This document shows positions 44,413 to 55,064 of a stretch of 64,000 bases of DNA, one piece after another. Under the pieces are notes generated by a model. The model was not told the DNA's origin, did no database searches, and saw only the letters and a list, made by a program, of their open reading frames with translations. How positions within the stretch are numbered: position 1 is the first letter of the stretch; every line of letters starts with the position of its first letter. The position numbers were made by a program, and so were the translations under genes. Origin of the DNA: Nymphalis io (taxonomy: Eukaryota; Arthropoda; Insecta; Lepidoptera; Nymphalidae); the NCBI RefSeq assembly GCF_905147045.1, contig NC_065894.1:2145501-2209500 (forward strand). The letters are read 5' to 3'.

Positions 44413-44838
44413 ATGAGAAAACAGGTAATGGTGTCGGAGAGAAGGCTTTACGATAAAAGAGAGCGTCACGTCGTTTGCCGTCACGGCAAAGCCCGTCTTA
44501 CCCCGAAGCCAATCGATGCAACGAATGAAAAAAGTAAAGGTATCACACGTGGGTGTATTTCTACATATTTGAATTGTAAGTATGAAATAGTTATGGATAG
44601 CATTGATTTAGATGTAATTTTCGCATTACAATACGTCTCGTCTTTGATTCTCATTCGTGACACGAATTCCCAAATCTGTCAAGCGGTTCTCGGTTATGAA
44701 AACAAACCGACTAACCGCTATGCATGTAAATATCTTAGTATTATAAGATACTTCGCACTGATATTGGTGTTAGTAGAAGCATTCAAATATGAAGCGATCG
44801 ATTTTAGTCTACATTCACCAAACTCCAATACCATGTAA
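44413..44838 (+). CDS. Unrecognised open frame, 141 codons (doubtful)
   Basis: One of the longest frames not explained by a repeat. The first third is basic and GC-richer (ERHVVCRHGKARLTPKPID); the rest is hydrophobic in places (YVSSLILIRD; YFALILVLVEAF). No domain was recognised. There is no TATA, no initiator and no intron signals were looked for beyond this exon. In AT-rich DNA a frame of this length can occur by chance once in a window this size. It could be a lineage-specific gene, an exon or nothing. Confidence 0.15.
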   Translation: MRKQVMVSERRLYDKRERHVVCRHGKARLTPKPIDATNEKSKGITRGCISTYLNCKYEIVMDSIDLDVIFALQYVSSLILIRDTNSQICQAVLGYENKPTNRYACKYLSIIRYFALILVLVEAFKYEAIDFSLHSPNSNTM

Positions 44839-45000
44839 TAACATGGAGTTTAACTAAGCCTTAAGCTATAACATGATAATAATTTGGAGCTTAAACGGTT
44901 ATGAGATTTATATTACTACTGCTATTGCCTTCCGTACTAAATGTCAAATGTAGTATTTTTATGAATACAACACTGTTAAAAATTTTTTATAAAGTAAAGT

Positions 45001-45206
45001 AAATTGTCTGTAAATGACTCACTGCTAACTAAGAAAAATGTTTGGAGCTTATTTCACCAGGCTTGGGGGATATGAATATACTTTCATTCGACACGACTTA
45101 TATTTTAAACGCAAATTAGTTCTTAATTGCTGACGGAAGCCCAGATTTGAACCCAAAATCATCAGCTAATATTCACATATCATAACCATTAGACCATCTC
45201 GGCTTA
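45001..45206 (-). mobile_element. SINE family B copy, degraded but with head
   Basis: CTGTAAATGACTCACTGCTA, TTTGGAGCTTATTTCACC, AGATTTGAACCCAAAATCAT, CATTAGACCATCTCGGC keep the full B order in antisense with a shortened centre. Confidence 0.75.
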
Positions 45207-45309
45207 TATTTACGCACCAAGAGTATAACGAATTCAGAAATTTTGGCGTTGTTGTGTAATAAACAACAAAACATAAAGTTTTGAATTTATAATCTTGCTT
45301 TTTTATGTT

Positions 45310-45588
45310 AAAGGTAAGTGGACACGCAAATGGTCAACCTGATGTTAATTGGTCATCAGTGCCCATAGACATTGGCGATGTAAGAAATGTTAACCATTCC
45401 TTACAACGCCAATGAGCCACCCATCTTGGGACCGAAAATGTTATGTCCCTTGTTCCTGTAATTACACTGGCTCATTTGCCCTTCAAACCAGAAGACAACA
45501 AACTAGTTACTTATATTTAGCGAAAGAAAATCTGATGAGTGGGTGGTAACCTAACCTATCCAGACGGACTTGTACAAAGGCCTAGTAT
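45310..45588 (-). mobile_element. SINE family A copy, older
   Basis: Antisense from TTATGTTAAAGGTAAGTGG through TTGGGACCGAAAATG to GACGGACTTGTACAAAGGCC. It has a small insertion (GGTAACCTAACCTATCC) in the head. Confidence 0.85.
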
Positions 45589-45621
45589 TAATTTATTTAA
45601 TATGTTTAAATTACGTTTACG

Positions 45622-45828
45622 TTTATATTACATCTCGTGCTTGATGGTGAAGGAAAACATCGTGAGAAAACCTGCATGTATCAAATTTCACTGAAATTCT
45701 GCCACATGGGTATTCGACCAACCCCTATTAGAGCAGCGTGGTGAAATAAGCTCAAACCGTCTCCTCAAAAAAGGAGAGGAGGCCTTAGCCCAGCAGTGGG
45801 ACATTCACAGGCTGTTACTGGGTTAAAT
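45622..45828 (+). mobile_element. SINE family B copy, 5'-truncated
   Basis: ACATCTCGTGCTTGATGGTG through TGCCACATGGGTATTC to GACATTCACAGGCTGTTACT. The tRNA-like head is missing. Confidence 0.9.
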
Positions 45829-47300
45829 TATTGCAAGATATAAATAAAAAACTAGTAATCATCTACATTGTTTCGTTGTCTAGATAAAAATTAAACTTCA
45901 AACGGTCGATTAGATCAAGTTGGAAGGAGGCCTGAACTTTGTTTAAAAGTAAATCTTCGCAAATGTCCTTTATTCGTTCGAAATGAAACGTAAGCACTTG
46001 TAATTGTGACGTAAATGACTTATTTGTTTTATGTAAATTATATGGATTAGTATAAGGATCAGCAGGCTATATAATATACATAATTCTTTAACACCCACAC
46101 TTACAAAGATTATTTAGCGACTGTTTAATTAAACACTGATATATCTATTTCTATTATTATTGATTTGACATCCGAAAGACACATTATTGATTAAATAATC
46201 TTACTAAATAACGTGTATAAGGGGATTCAGAGCTTGTGAGTTTCCATTAAATGAAACAATTGTGTTATTTGTGGTTTAAACTTCTTACAGTGCCAGTTTA
46301 TCGGCAAAGGTGAGCTGATCTTAATCAAGTGACTTATTTTTTTATCTAGCTTCGTAGATCATAAAAAAATACAAATCAGTGTGATTACAGGAACTGGAAG
46401 CATACAAATTGCATACAGATTTTCAATGATAGTCAGCTTGTATGTATAATTATTTATATATAAGTTTATTAATAAATATTTATATTATAATGTATATTAC
46501 TCATAATAAATAATATAATGATACATACAATGTATATATTTTAATATAATGTTACAATGTTTAAGCCCAGAAAATCTTCAAACTAAACCATAAATCCCAG
46601 TGAAACACAAGCAATAACCGAATCTTAAATGGCATCTCTTTCACACACTAGTTTTGTGATAGAGATGGGTGGACTTCACGTCAAATATCAGCTTATATTG
46701 CGGTTAATAGTATCGGCTTAACAAGCCTGTTCTGATCCATTAAACTTATGAAGACCCGGCATAATTAATGTAACTTATCTAATACGAATTAACCACTCGA
46801 CGTTACAATCAGTTTAATCTGACTTTAATTTTAAAACTGTCTTAATCAATATCATGTTTATAAATAATTTTTCTAATGTTGGGTTAAGATCTGTGAAAGA
46901 TTATTTATACTTACATAATTCTCCAAATCGTTATAATCATAATTACACATACTGTCTAAGACAGGTATGTATATTATATCGCAATCTATTTTGTTATATA
47001 TTACAACGTGATTTGAAAAAAAAAAAATGTCTGGTACCTATTTTTATTACAATTCAAATAAAGTGCTTTAGCTAATACAATAATATTTATTGCTAAGTAA
47101 AATAAAATTGATGAAAATCGATTCCGCTTCAATGCGTTAATGGTTGCAATTTTTCCTGCACTTTTTATAGATAAAAACTCTGAGTAATTAAATAAACAAA
47201 TCTATCATAATTAATGTTTTAGTCGTATCTTCGCTACAGCGTAGCAACGACACCTCTGGACAAGAAATTCATTCTTATGTTTAACACAATAAAGGTCAAA
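45829..47300. other. AT-rich DNA upstream of the promoter
   Basis: No repeats were recognised in 1.5 kb. An AT-rich stretch at 46440-46560 has imperfect TATA/ATAATAT units. A repeat-free stretch directly upstream of a promoter is where proximal regulatory elements would be expected. Confidence 0.45.
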
Positions 47301-47334
47301 ATGATGTAATATATGAATCCCTGATCTCGGCCCG

Positions 47335-47402
47335 TACTAGATGTGATTCGGAGCCTGCGCGAGGTGTCAGTTCTATTTCAGCGTTCAGAGAGAACGGACG
47401 TG
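47335..47402 (+). promoter_or_regulatory. TATA-less core promoter: initiator plus DPE at exact spacing
   Basis: TCAGTT at 47367-47372 matches the arthropod initiator with A+1 at 47369. GGACGTG at 47396-47402 matches the downstream promoter element and starts exactly at +28, the spacing the DPE requires. No TATA box lies near -30. The block from 47330 to 47440 is the most CpG-rich unique stretch of this part of the window and includes GCGACGTCACGG, a CRE-like site, at +35 to +46. Transcription would run rightward. Confidence 0.75.
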
Positions 47403-47501
47403 CGACGTCACGGAGTGCGCGCGGCAAAAAGTGATCTTTTAAACGTTAGGCTTCGTTCGTAAAACCGACGAAGCGCAGCCAATGTGATATAAATATAAAC
47501 G
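47369..47501 (+). other. Putative first (noncoding) exon of a gene extending right
   Basis: From the predicted start site to the splice donor is 133 nt. It is GC-rich for the window and contains no useful start codon: the ATG at 47483 is followed at once by TGA. It ends ...AAACG directly before GTGAGT. A short noncoding first exon followed by a long intron is typical of developmental genes. The downstream gene is not identified, because no coding exon was recognised in the remaining 16.5 kb. Confidence 0.6.
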
Positions 47502-47507
47502 GTGAGT
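47502..47507 (+). promoter_or_regulatory. Consensus splice donor (GTGAGT)
   Basis: G|GTGAGT is a near-perfect 5' splice site complementary to U1 snRNA. It is followed by a TG-rich stretch. No matching acceptor with a coding exon was recognised to the right within the window, so the intron would be longer than 16 kb. Confidence 0.6.
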
Positions 47508-48590
47508 GTGTGTGATTTATATTATATATATTCTAAGTGTAAAAAAAAGTGTTAGTTCATGGTCGATTTGTTTAATGTTATTTCTTATGTGTCATCTCAG
47601 CGGAAAACGGCCTATGGTGAAATTTATTCGCTTGTTTGGAACTTCGGTACGGTGATAATAGGATTTTATTATACTGAAATATATTTATTGTCTCCGAATA
47701 TCGGGTTTATCGAGTTTCTCCATGTTCTGATGTCTTCGTTTTTATGTTAATTGGATTTCGCGAGGCTGACCTCGTGTTTTATTTGTCTGATACAGTTCGG
47801 GATTTAAATTTATTTTATTCTGAATATTCAGAATTTCGAATAACAGGTTATTATTATTGTCTTTTTAATTAAAAAAAATAAAAACAAAAATCATAATTCG
47901 ATATTATTTATAATTAAAATTAGAAAGTAAATAGTCAATGTCTCAGATTTAATGTTAATAAAATAACAACAAAGTCGAATCAAGTCTTTTGGGAGAATAC
48001 AAATTTTATTAACGTATATTTGATATAAATAATTTCATTAATGACGTCATTTTTAATCGTAAGTGACTTTAATTGGAAATTGTTACTAATTTCTTGGAAT
48101 AATAGTTACGAAAAACTACATCATGACATTCCAACAATTTGCATATATTTTTTTTTCTTTATTTTTTTTGACATTAAAAAAATATATTCCAAGCATTAAA
48201 ATTTTAAGTTTTCTGTAAATTACAGGCAAATTTCGGAGCCATGAAATAATTAAGAAATCTTCTTTAAGACCTATATTTAAACCTGTGAAAAAAATCACTA
48301 TCATCAATATTTATATTTAGCAGTGTGACATTAACAGGCTGTTACTGTACTGTAATTTTTATCGATTATGTACCCATATGATATAGTTGCTATATACCAC
48401 TTAAAGGCATTTTGGCGTAATCGTTTTTGACAATGCGTAAATAGACTCGTGAGTGCCCAACGAATGACAAATGATGTGAATATCACAGATATTACTCTAA
48501 GACGTTCTCACTGAGTATAATGTATGATATACTTTAGTATAATGTCTAAAAATATTTTATTTTTACCGTATGTTTGTTAAATTCATTTAT
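47508..48590. other. Putative first-intron start, nothing else recognised
   Basis: A 63-codon frame at 47559-47750 has an ATG and a hydrophobic C-terminus but no recognisable family. If transcription starts at 47369 it lies in the intron. A family B 3' end scrap (ACATTAACAGGCTGTTACTG) is at 48326-48345. Confidence 0.4.
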
Positions 48591-48720
48591 AACAGCCTTT
48601 GAATGTCCCACTGCTGGGCTAAAGGCCTCCTGTCCCTTTTTGAGGAGAAGGTTTGGAGCTTATTCCACCACGCTCCTCTAATGCGGGTTGGTGGAATACA
48701 AATGTGGCAGAATTTCAATT
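48591..48720 (-). mobile_element. SINE family B 3'-half copy
   Basis: ACAGCCTTTGAATGTCCCAC through TTGAGGAGAAGGTTTGG to ATGTGGCAGAATTTCAATT, then an abrupt change to AT-rich DNA. Little diverged, so truncation rather than decay explains the missing 5' half. Confidence 0.9.
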
Positions 48721-49710
48721 AATTTTTTTTTTCATTATAAAATTACATATTAATTAAATTATTAAATTCATTCATATTATAATAATATGTTGTGATTAAT
48801 TAGTACTTAATTGTAATATTATAACTTGTAAACCATTATAACAATTAATTATATCAAACTATAAATCAGTATTATATTGAGTAGTTCTTATAAGAAGCTT
48901 ATAAGCACGTTTAAAGAAACGCTCGTTCAGTATTCGATCGACTAGTACTGAGTTATATATAAATCGTTATTAGTGCATCAGTGACCGATAGTTTTTGAGT
49001 TACGACGAACGTTAAAGTCGTTCTTATTTTTCGTCACATACAAGTTTCAAAATTAAAGAAACGCTATTTGTCGGGATGCTTCTGAATGCTTTGTGAACTT
49101 ACTTTTATTTAATATCTATAAGCAACATTATTGTTTCAAATATTTATTTATAATTGACATTAATTCTTGACAAACCTAAAGAGTTAGAGCGGAAGCCACG
49201 TTGCATACATTTGTATTATGATATAAGAAAATTAATTATACTTATTGTTTTATAACAAATTGGAAGTTTCAACTTGTTCAAAGGATGACCTCCCTTTGTT
49301 CAAAATTAAGCAGCTTTTGAGTAAACTGAATGAGACAAACTTCGAGCACATATTATTAATGAACTTTCATTACACTCGTAACTCGAAACTTTCCTGTTTA
49401 GAGTTAACGGGTACGTTTATAATTATAATAAGCTATTTAAGAAATAATGGTTTGATGATTTTTAATTATTTATTTTTTATATTTTGGTAAAAGCCTTGAA
49501 TTGAAGTGTTTACAGTTACGATCAGTAACGATCTACACACTTCAATCTTTCTGCGCCTGATTCCTATCCGAGCCCAATCGGAGATACAAATATCTCCTAT
49601 TAAATTATGAAAGTTAGCGAACAGAGAGTGCACTTGTGTTTACGCATACATTTTTTTACTGTAATGTTTCCTACGCTGTTTGCTAACCTTTGAGACTTGC
49701 TACTTCTTCT
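48721..49710. other. AT-rich spacer, nothing recognised
   Basis: No gene or repeat was recognised. An 81-codon frame at 49245-49490 is without features. Confidence 0.4.
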
Positions 49711-50240
49711 TAAAGTAGTAGAACAAATATGCTACCTGATGGTAAGTCGTCACTACCCATATATATTGGGATTGTAACCGTAACAGCCTGTGAATGTCTC
49801 ACTGTTGGGCTAAAGGCCTCCTCTCTTCTTTTTTTTAAAGGAGTAGATTTGGAGCTTTTTCCACCACGCAGCTCCAATGCGGATTGGTGGAATAATACAC
49901 ATGTGGCAGAAGTAAAATTAGATACATGCAGATTTCCTCACGATGTTTTCCTTCACCGTAAAGCACGAGATGCATTATAATCACAAATTAAGTACATGAA
50001 AATTTAGTGGTGCTTGCTCGGGTTTGAACCCACGACCATCGGTTAAGATTCACGCGTTCTTACCATAGGCCATCTCGGCTCATAACATAATCGTGCTGAT
50101 TGGAATTTTAAGATATATTAATTCTTACATTCTCAATGTGCCTTCTCCTCTACCTCATCTCACCTTTTCAACTAAGATTTTATATGTTTTTTGTGCCTGT
50201 AGATACACTAACTTACACATCTTTCAAACCGCAACACACA
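49711..50240 (-). mobile_element. SINE family A copy, split by a family B insertion
   Basis: The antisense A tail at 49711-49777 (TGCTACCTGATGGTAAGTCG, ATTGGGATTGTAA) resumes at about 50099-50240 (TTCTTACATTCTCAATGTGC, ACTAAGATTTTATATG, GTGCCTGTAGATACAC). A family B copy lies between. The A copy is the older of the two. Confidence 0.7.
49778..50082 (-). mobile_element. SINE family B, full length, inside an old family A copy
   Basis: Antisense from CCGTAACAGCCTGTGAATG through TTTGAACCCACGACCATCGG to ATAGGCCATCTCGGC. ATTGGGATTGTAA before it (49765-49777) and ATTGGAATTTTAA after it (50099-50111) look like a diverged 13-bp target duplication, with ~16 bp of extra sequence at the 5' side. Confidence 0.9.
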
Positions 50241-53208
50241 AAAAAGCATATAAGTATAATATTTTTTTCATCAATTATTTTTATCATAATAAATTCGTTC
50301 CTGTTAATGGTTATACAGATTAGTTTAAGACTGTCATTTAATTTTTAGAGTTATGTATAAGCTTGACACGATTAGCTAACATATAAAAGCTTACCAAAGA
50401 TTTATTTTAAATTAGCTTGTGCTTGAGGCTTGTTTGAAACTATCCGTTGTGGCTTAAGCTGATCTATTCAGAGTTTTAAGCATAACAAAAACAAGACATA
50501 ATTTTTTTTTTTATCGGAATAAGGAATAAACTTATAATTTTATGTATAACTGGCTTCTGTCCCGATTTCGCTCTTGGAAAATTCATAAAGAGTTACCCCT
50601 TCCATTTCCCCTCACTTTTAGTTCTGATTGATTATATTATAAAATAAACCTATTTTCCATATTTCACATAATTACAATAGATTTGCCTATTTGGTGATAA
50701 TCAGTCGGATCAAACGTTTATTATATATTATTATAATTATAAATATAGATAATTAACTGTTCACTACGTTCTGTACACACTTTAGCTGATACCATGTTTT
50801 GCATTGACATTTTATTTTATGAACAATTTTGCCCAAAACGACTTGCGTGCTGACTTCGATGATTAAAGAAAGAATAAAGAGTGTACTAGAGAGTTTAGTC
50901 TCCATAGAGAAGCAAACACGCCGAAATCGATTGGAACATGACGTCAACGTAACGACGTAATTATTTTGATGACGTATCATAAACATTCATATTGATAATT
51001 CAACAAAGTTTTAACTCAATTGTTTAAGCATTACGTGAATGCAAAAAAATGCGCACTAGTTCAAGCAAATTCTATATAACACATAAATAATTGCGTATAG
51101 TATAATTGAGAAGCAACTTTTTTAGCTTGACTTAAAATACTTTAGTTAATGTATTAAGGAAGTCTTTTATAAATTATGTTGAAATTCGCTCCCTTAAGGG
51201 CATACTTTAAAAATAAAAAGAACATTTTCTTTACCAATATGATGCATGTATAAGGAAAAAAATGCAACTCTCAACTTTGTAGCGTTTACATTAAAGAATA
51301 TTTTATTTTTAATATTATAAAGATTATATTTTACCTAATCTTCACCCGCAAGGGAGTTAAAAATATTTGCGGAAGTAAGTATGATGAATGTTAAAAAAAG
51401 TTAAGTATACTGATATTGTTTTTGTTACAAAAAAAATTGAAAAATGCTTTTAAATATGATATTAATGATATAACTTATGGTACAATTGATTTTATATATT
51501 AAGCGTATATTATTTTACCAGCATGAATAATACTGAGAATCTTAATTAGTTTTGAGAAGGACATTATTCAAGAAGCGTCTTGTTTTGTTTAAATTCGCCT
51601 AAAATAAAGCGGTTTGTCTTGTTTTCTATAATTTTGTTTTATTACTGAGACTAAAATTTTATCAAGTCTGAAATGGTATCAAAGGCAGGGTATGAATAAA
51701 GATTTGAAGTTACTCTACACAATATTTTTCTTTACATTTTTTTCGGTACATAATGAAATGCTTCTCTGTCTATATCATCAAATTCTCTTCTTACATTTAT
51801 ATGTGTTCGATGGTCGGCTTTAGCAGATATTTAGTACTTTTAGTTTGGCCATCTTCCTAACAATGCCTTGTTTATTAATATGCTTGTTATTTTGTTGCTG
51901 GAATAGCACCCCACTCTTAAGAGTCAAGAGGTTGTTCGAAATACTGGTTCAGGCAGGTGACGCTAATCTTTTTTGCCGGAAATAATACAAAATGTACGCT
52001 TTAAGATAATAAATGAAAGAGTTATGTCAAATTGTATGTACACTTTTAAAGTCTAAGCGTGTGATGTATAGATTTTTATACTCCTGAACTTTATACTATC
52101 TCAAGACCCACAAAGATCAATAAATGCTCACAAAAACATAAATATACATTATATTTTAATGTAGCTTTTTAAATAAAATGATGCAGAATTTTATGTTAAT
52201 GTTATACGGTTTTATGTTTCTTTTTAAATATATAAATAGGTATAAGTAGAACCATGTCTATTTAAATTATATTTAGATACAAACCATGTTCCCGATTTGA
52301 TATCCTATCGGAAACATTATTCACAGACTTGCCGAATTTTCGTGTTTTAGAGTTTTGTTATAACCTGCAAACCTGTATTTTAAATCTAACTCGGTCACGG
52401 AAAACAGTGTAATCCTGCTGTAAAAAAAAAATTGGGAATCAACACGTTATTAATTTACGGAAACCACTACAAAAACTTACTAAAAACCAAATTGGTGTTT
52501 ATATACATACGATCAAAATAGTTAAACAAATTGTCTTTAAAAAACTATTTCACATAAGTGTAATTGTTTTTATTCAAATTTCACATATTTTATTAAACTA
52601 CATGAATAGTTCTGAACCCGGGTACAAAACCTGTAACAATTAGCTTTCAATGAACTTGGTGCTGTATTTTAATACTAGGCTGTGTAATGAATGCGCTTTA
52701 CAATAACGTTGCACCATGAACTTAGCGGTTCTTAAAAATAAATAACTAAATTTTTAAAATAAGAACACTGAATATGAAATATCTCGTTTTTGATTTGAAA
52801 AGGATGTATAGCCAGACTTCGTATTTTGAGCCATCGACTGACGTTTATCCTAAAATTATATTCTATGAAACCACACCCCGGTTTAGAACATGGTCGATAG
52901 AGTCGTAAGCAATTCTGCTCATAGCACTAAGTTGGTAGTCACGTCCTTTGCGAGCCGTCACTATCCGGAGTCCTCCTTAAATTTGATTTATTGTTTTCTT
53001 TAGAAAAGAGGCGATACCTATAGTTCTTCTGTCACCGTTATCTTTCAGGACGAGCCCCAATTTTCCATTTTTATCAAGTAAAAATATCTTGAACTGACAC
53101 TGAATACTGGGAAACTTCTGAACCACATTGGCTCACTCATATTTCATCAAACAACAAATTTCATATTTTGATAATTGTTATGTAAATTATATTCGTCTGA
53201 ATTTATTT
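50241..53208. other. 3-kb AT-rich stretch, nothing recognised
   Basis: The longest part of the window without a recognised SINE. A short Helitron/LINE-like scrap (AACTGGCTTCTGTCCCGATT) is at 50550-50600. No coding exon was recognised. Confidence 0.4.
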
Positions 53209-53507
53209 ACTGGTGGTAGGGCTTTGTGCAAGCTCGTCTGGGTAGGTACCACCCACTCATCAGATATTCTACCGCAAAACAGCAATACTTGATATTGTTG
53301 TGTTCCGGTTTGAAGGGTGAGTGAGCCAGTGTAATTACAGGCACAAGGGACATAAAATCTTAGTTCCCAAGGTTGGTGGCGCATTGGATATGTAAGCGAT
53401 GGTTGACATTTCTTACAATGCCAATGTCTAAGAGCGTTGGTGACCACTTACCATCAGGTGGCCCATATGCTCGTCCGCCTTCCTATTCTATAAAAAAAAA
53501 AAAAAAA
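53209..53507 (+). mobile_element. SINE family A, full length, subfamily A2
   Basis: Complete from ACTGGTGGTAGGGC to a 15-A tail. A2 marks TTGGATATGTAAGCG and CTAAGAGCGTTGG are present. AATTTATTT occurs just before it and again shortly after the tail, a possible target duplication. Confidence 0.96.
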
Positions 53508-53840
53508 TGTGTAATTTATTTTAGTGAATATAATAAATTTCATTCTGTGCTATATCTATTAGACAATATCAACGCATCTTTAGTAAGCACAGCTGAACAA
53601 ACCAAGGGACAATTAGAAAGCAAACAGTGCAAAGACCGACAATGTTTTACTTGATATACTCCTTTAGAGCGATCAAATTTTATCATTCAATTATTAAGTA
53701 GAGGGAAAAATTTATCGTTAGTGATCTTTTTTATTTTCTTGAACTTTTGAACTATAATAATTAGTTCAACAAATCCGTACCATCCTTTTTGTTAGTAATA
53801 TTGTTAAGGAATAATGGATAGTTAAAAGTAAGTATTAAGT

Positions 53841-53955
53841 AACAGCCTGTGCATATCCCACTACTGGGCTAAAGTCTCCTCTTCTTTTCTGAGGAGAAGG
53901 TGTGGAGCTTATTCACTACACTGCTCCAATGTGGATTTGTGTATAGTATTCGTGG
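53841..53955 (-). mobile_element. SINE family B 3'-half copy
   Basis: TAACAGCCTGTGCATATCCC through CTGAGGAGAAGGTGTGG to CACTGCTCCAATGTGGATTT. Scraps of B in the opposite orientation may continue at 54090-54130 (AGAGAGGAGACCTTTACCC) and 54280-54380. Confidence 0.75.
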
Positions 53956-54459
53956 ATTTTTAATAAAAATAATGCTAAATTTGTTTTTATAATAATCTCA
54001 CGCATGTGTCGAATGAAACTGTGCTAAATACACATACATCTCGTAGGAGACAAGCGTAATGGTTAAATTATCTATTTTGTCCTTGATAAGAGAGGAGACC
54101 TTTACCCAGCAGTAGAAAGCTTATACACAGTCACATATTACTTCTTACTAGTATGAATATCATATCACATATATAAGTGAGTATAAATTTTTTTTATGTC
54201 TAACTTGCGTTTTTTCCATAACTTGATTACTTTTAAGTAATTGCAATTGCACAGCCAATATGTTCCGTTTCCTATTAATTTATGTTCGTAGTTCATCCCG
54301 TGCGTTGCACTAAAGAAAACATTCTTAGATTCTGAGACACGTATATCCTTTGAGGCTTTTGAAACGTGGGACATTCATGTGCAGCTAAGAATTAAGAGAA
54401 TTTATAATAATTTCATGTTTCTAAAATTACATCGTTGCTAAAATATTTTAAGTGAATTT

Positions 54460-54560
54460 TAACCGATAATTCTGAGTTCAAACCTGGGCAGTACCAATGA
54501 ATTTAGCTTAGTTTATGTTTATACCTCATCTTTTTTCGGTGTACTAGAAGCAATTTTTTC
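54460..54560 (+). mobile_element. SINE family B head fragment, eroded
   Basis: AACCGATAATTCTGAGTTCA, AACCTGGGCAGTACCA, GTTTATACCTCATC keep the order of the tRNA-like head and start of the body. Highly diverged. Confidence 0.45.
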
Positions 54561-54938
54561 AATTGTTAAGAATGTTTTTTAGACATAAAATTATTATTTT
54601 TTTTGACATTTTTTTCTCTCTGAATAATACAGTAGGTAAAATAAAATTTTGAATAAAATAAAATGTTTTTTTACTGCCTCACTATTATTAAAATCAGTTA
54701 TTCGAAGATTACTCATAATGGCAAATTTCTCCAAAGTAAATACCACTCCAATAAAATAAATTAAAAAAAAACTATTTCGACTAAATATGTATTTCTCCAT
54801 TGGTACTCAACTAATGTTGGTTTGTGTAAATGTTTAAATAATTAATTAAGTAATGATTAAGGTTTTATAAACCTTTTTTTACTATTAATAGGCCAGCGTT
54901 TGACCGTTGACTTGACTGATGTTAAGCATCGACACGGT

Positions 54939-55064
54939 CTAAGATGTAGCACGCTTGCCTATAAGAAACCTGTTTACTCTGGATTTGAAGACACCAACAT
55001 TGTACCTATCGGGAAATACGGATTCAGGCAAAGCATTCCAAAGTTTCGCAGTGCGAATGATACC
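54939..55064 (-). pseudogene. LINE ORF2 C-terminal remnant, second family
   Basis: 41 codons and a stop on the minus strand read GIIRTAKLWNALPESVFP, then RYNVGVFKSRVNRFLIGKR, ATS*. The pattern (R..KLWN.LP..VFP..Y....FK..VN..L) is the terminal motif of many insect non-LTR retrotransposon proteins. The frame is clean over this short length, but the upstream RT part is missing, so the copy is 5'-truncated. The 3' UTR would run to about 54890 (GGCCTATTAATAG on the minus strand). It differs from the LINE at position 1. Confidence 0.8.

Noticed and set aside
47559..47750. 63-codon frame just downstream of the promoter
   Set aside because: Lies after a strong splice donor, so in the putative intron; no similarity or coding composition.
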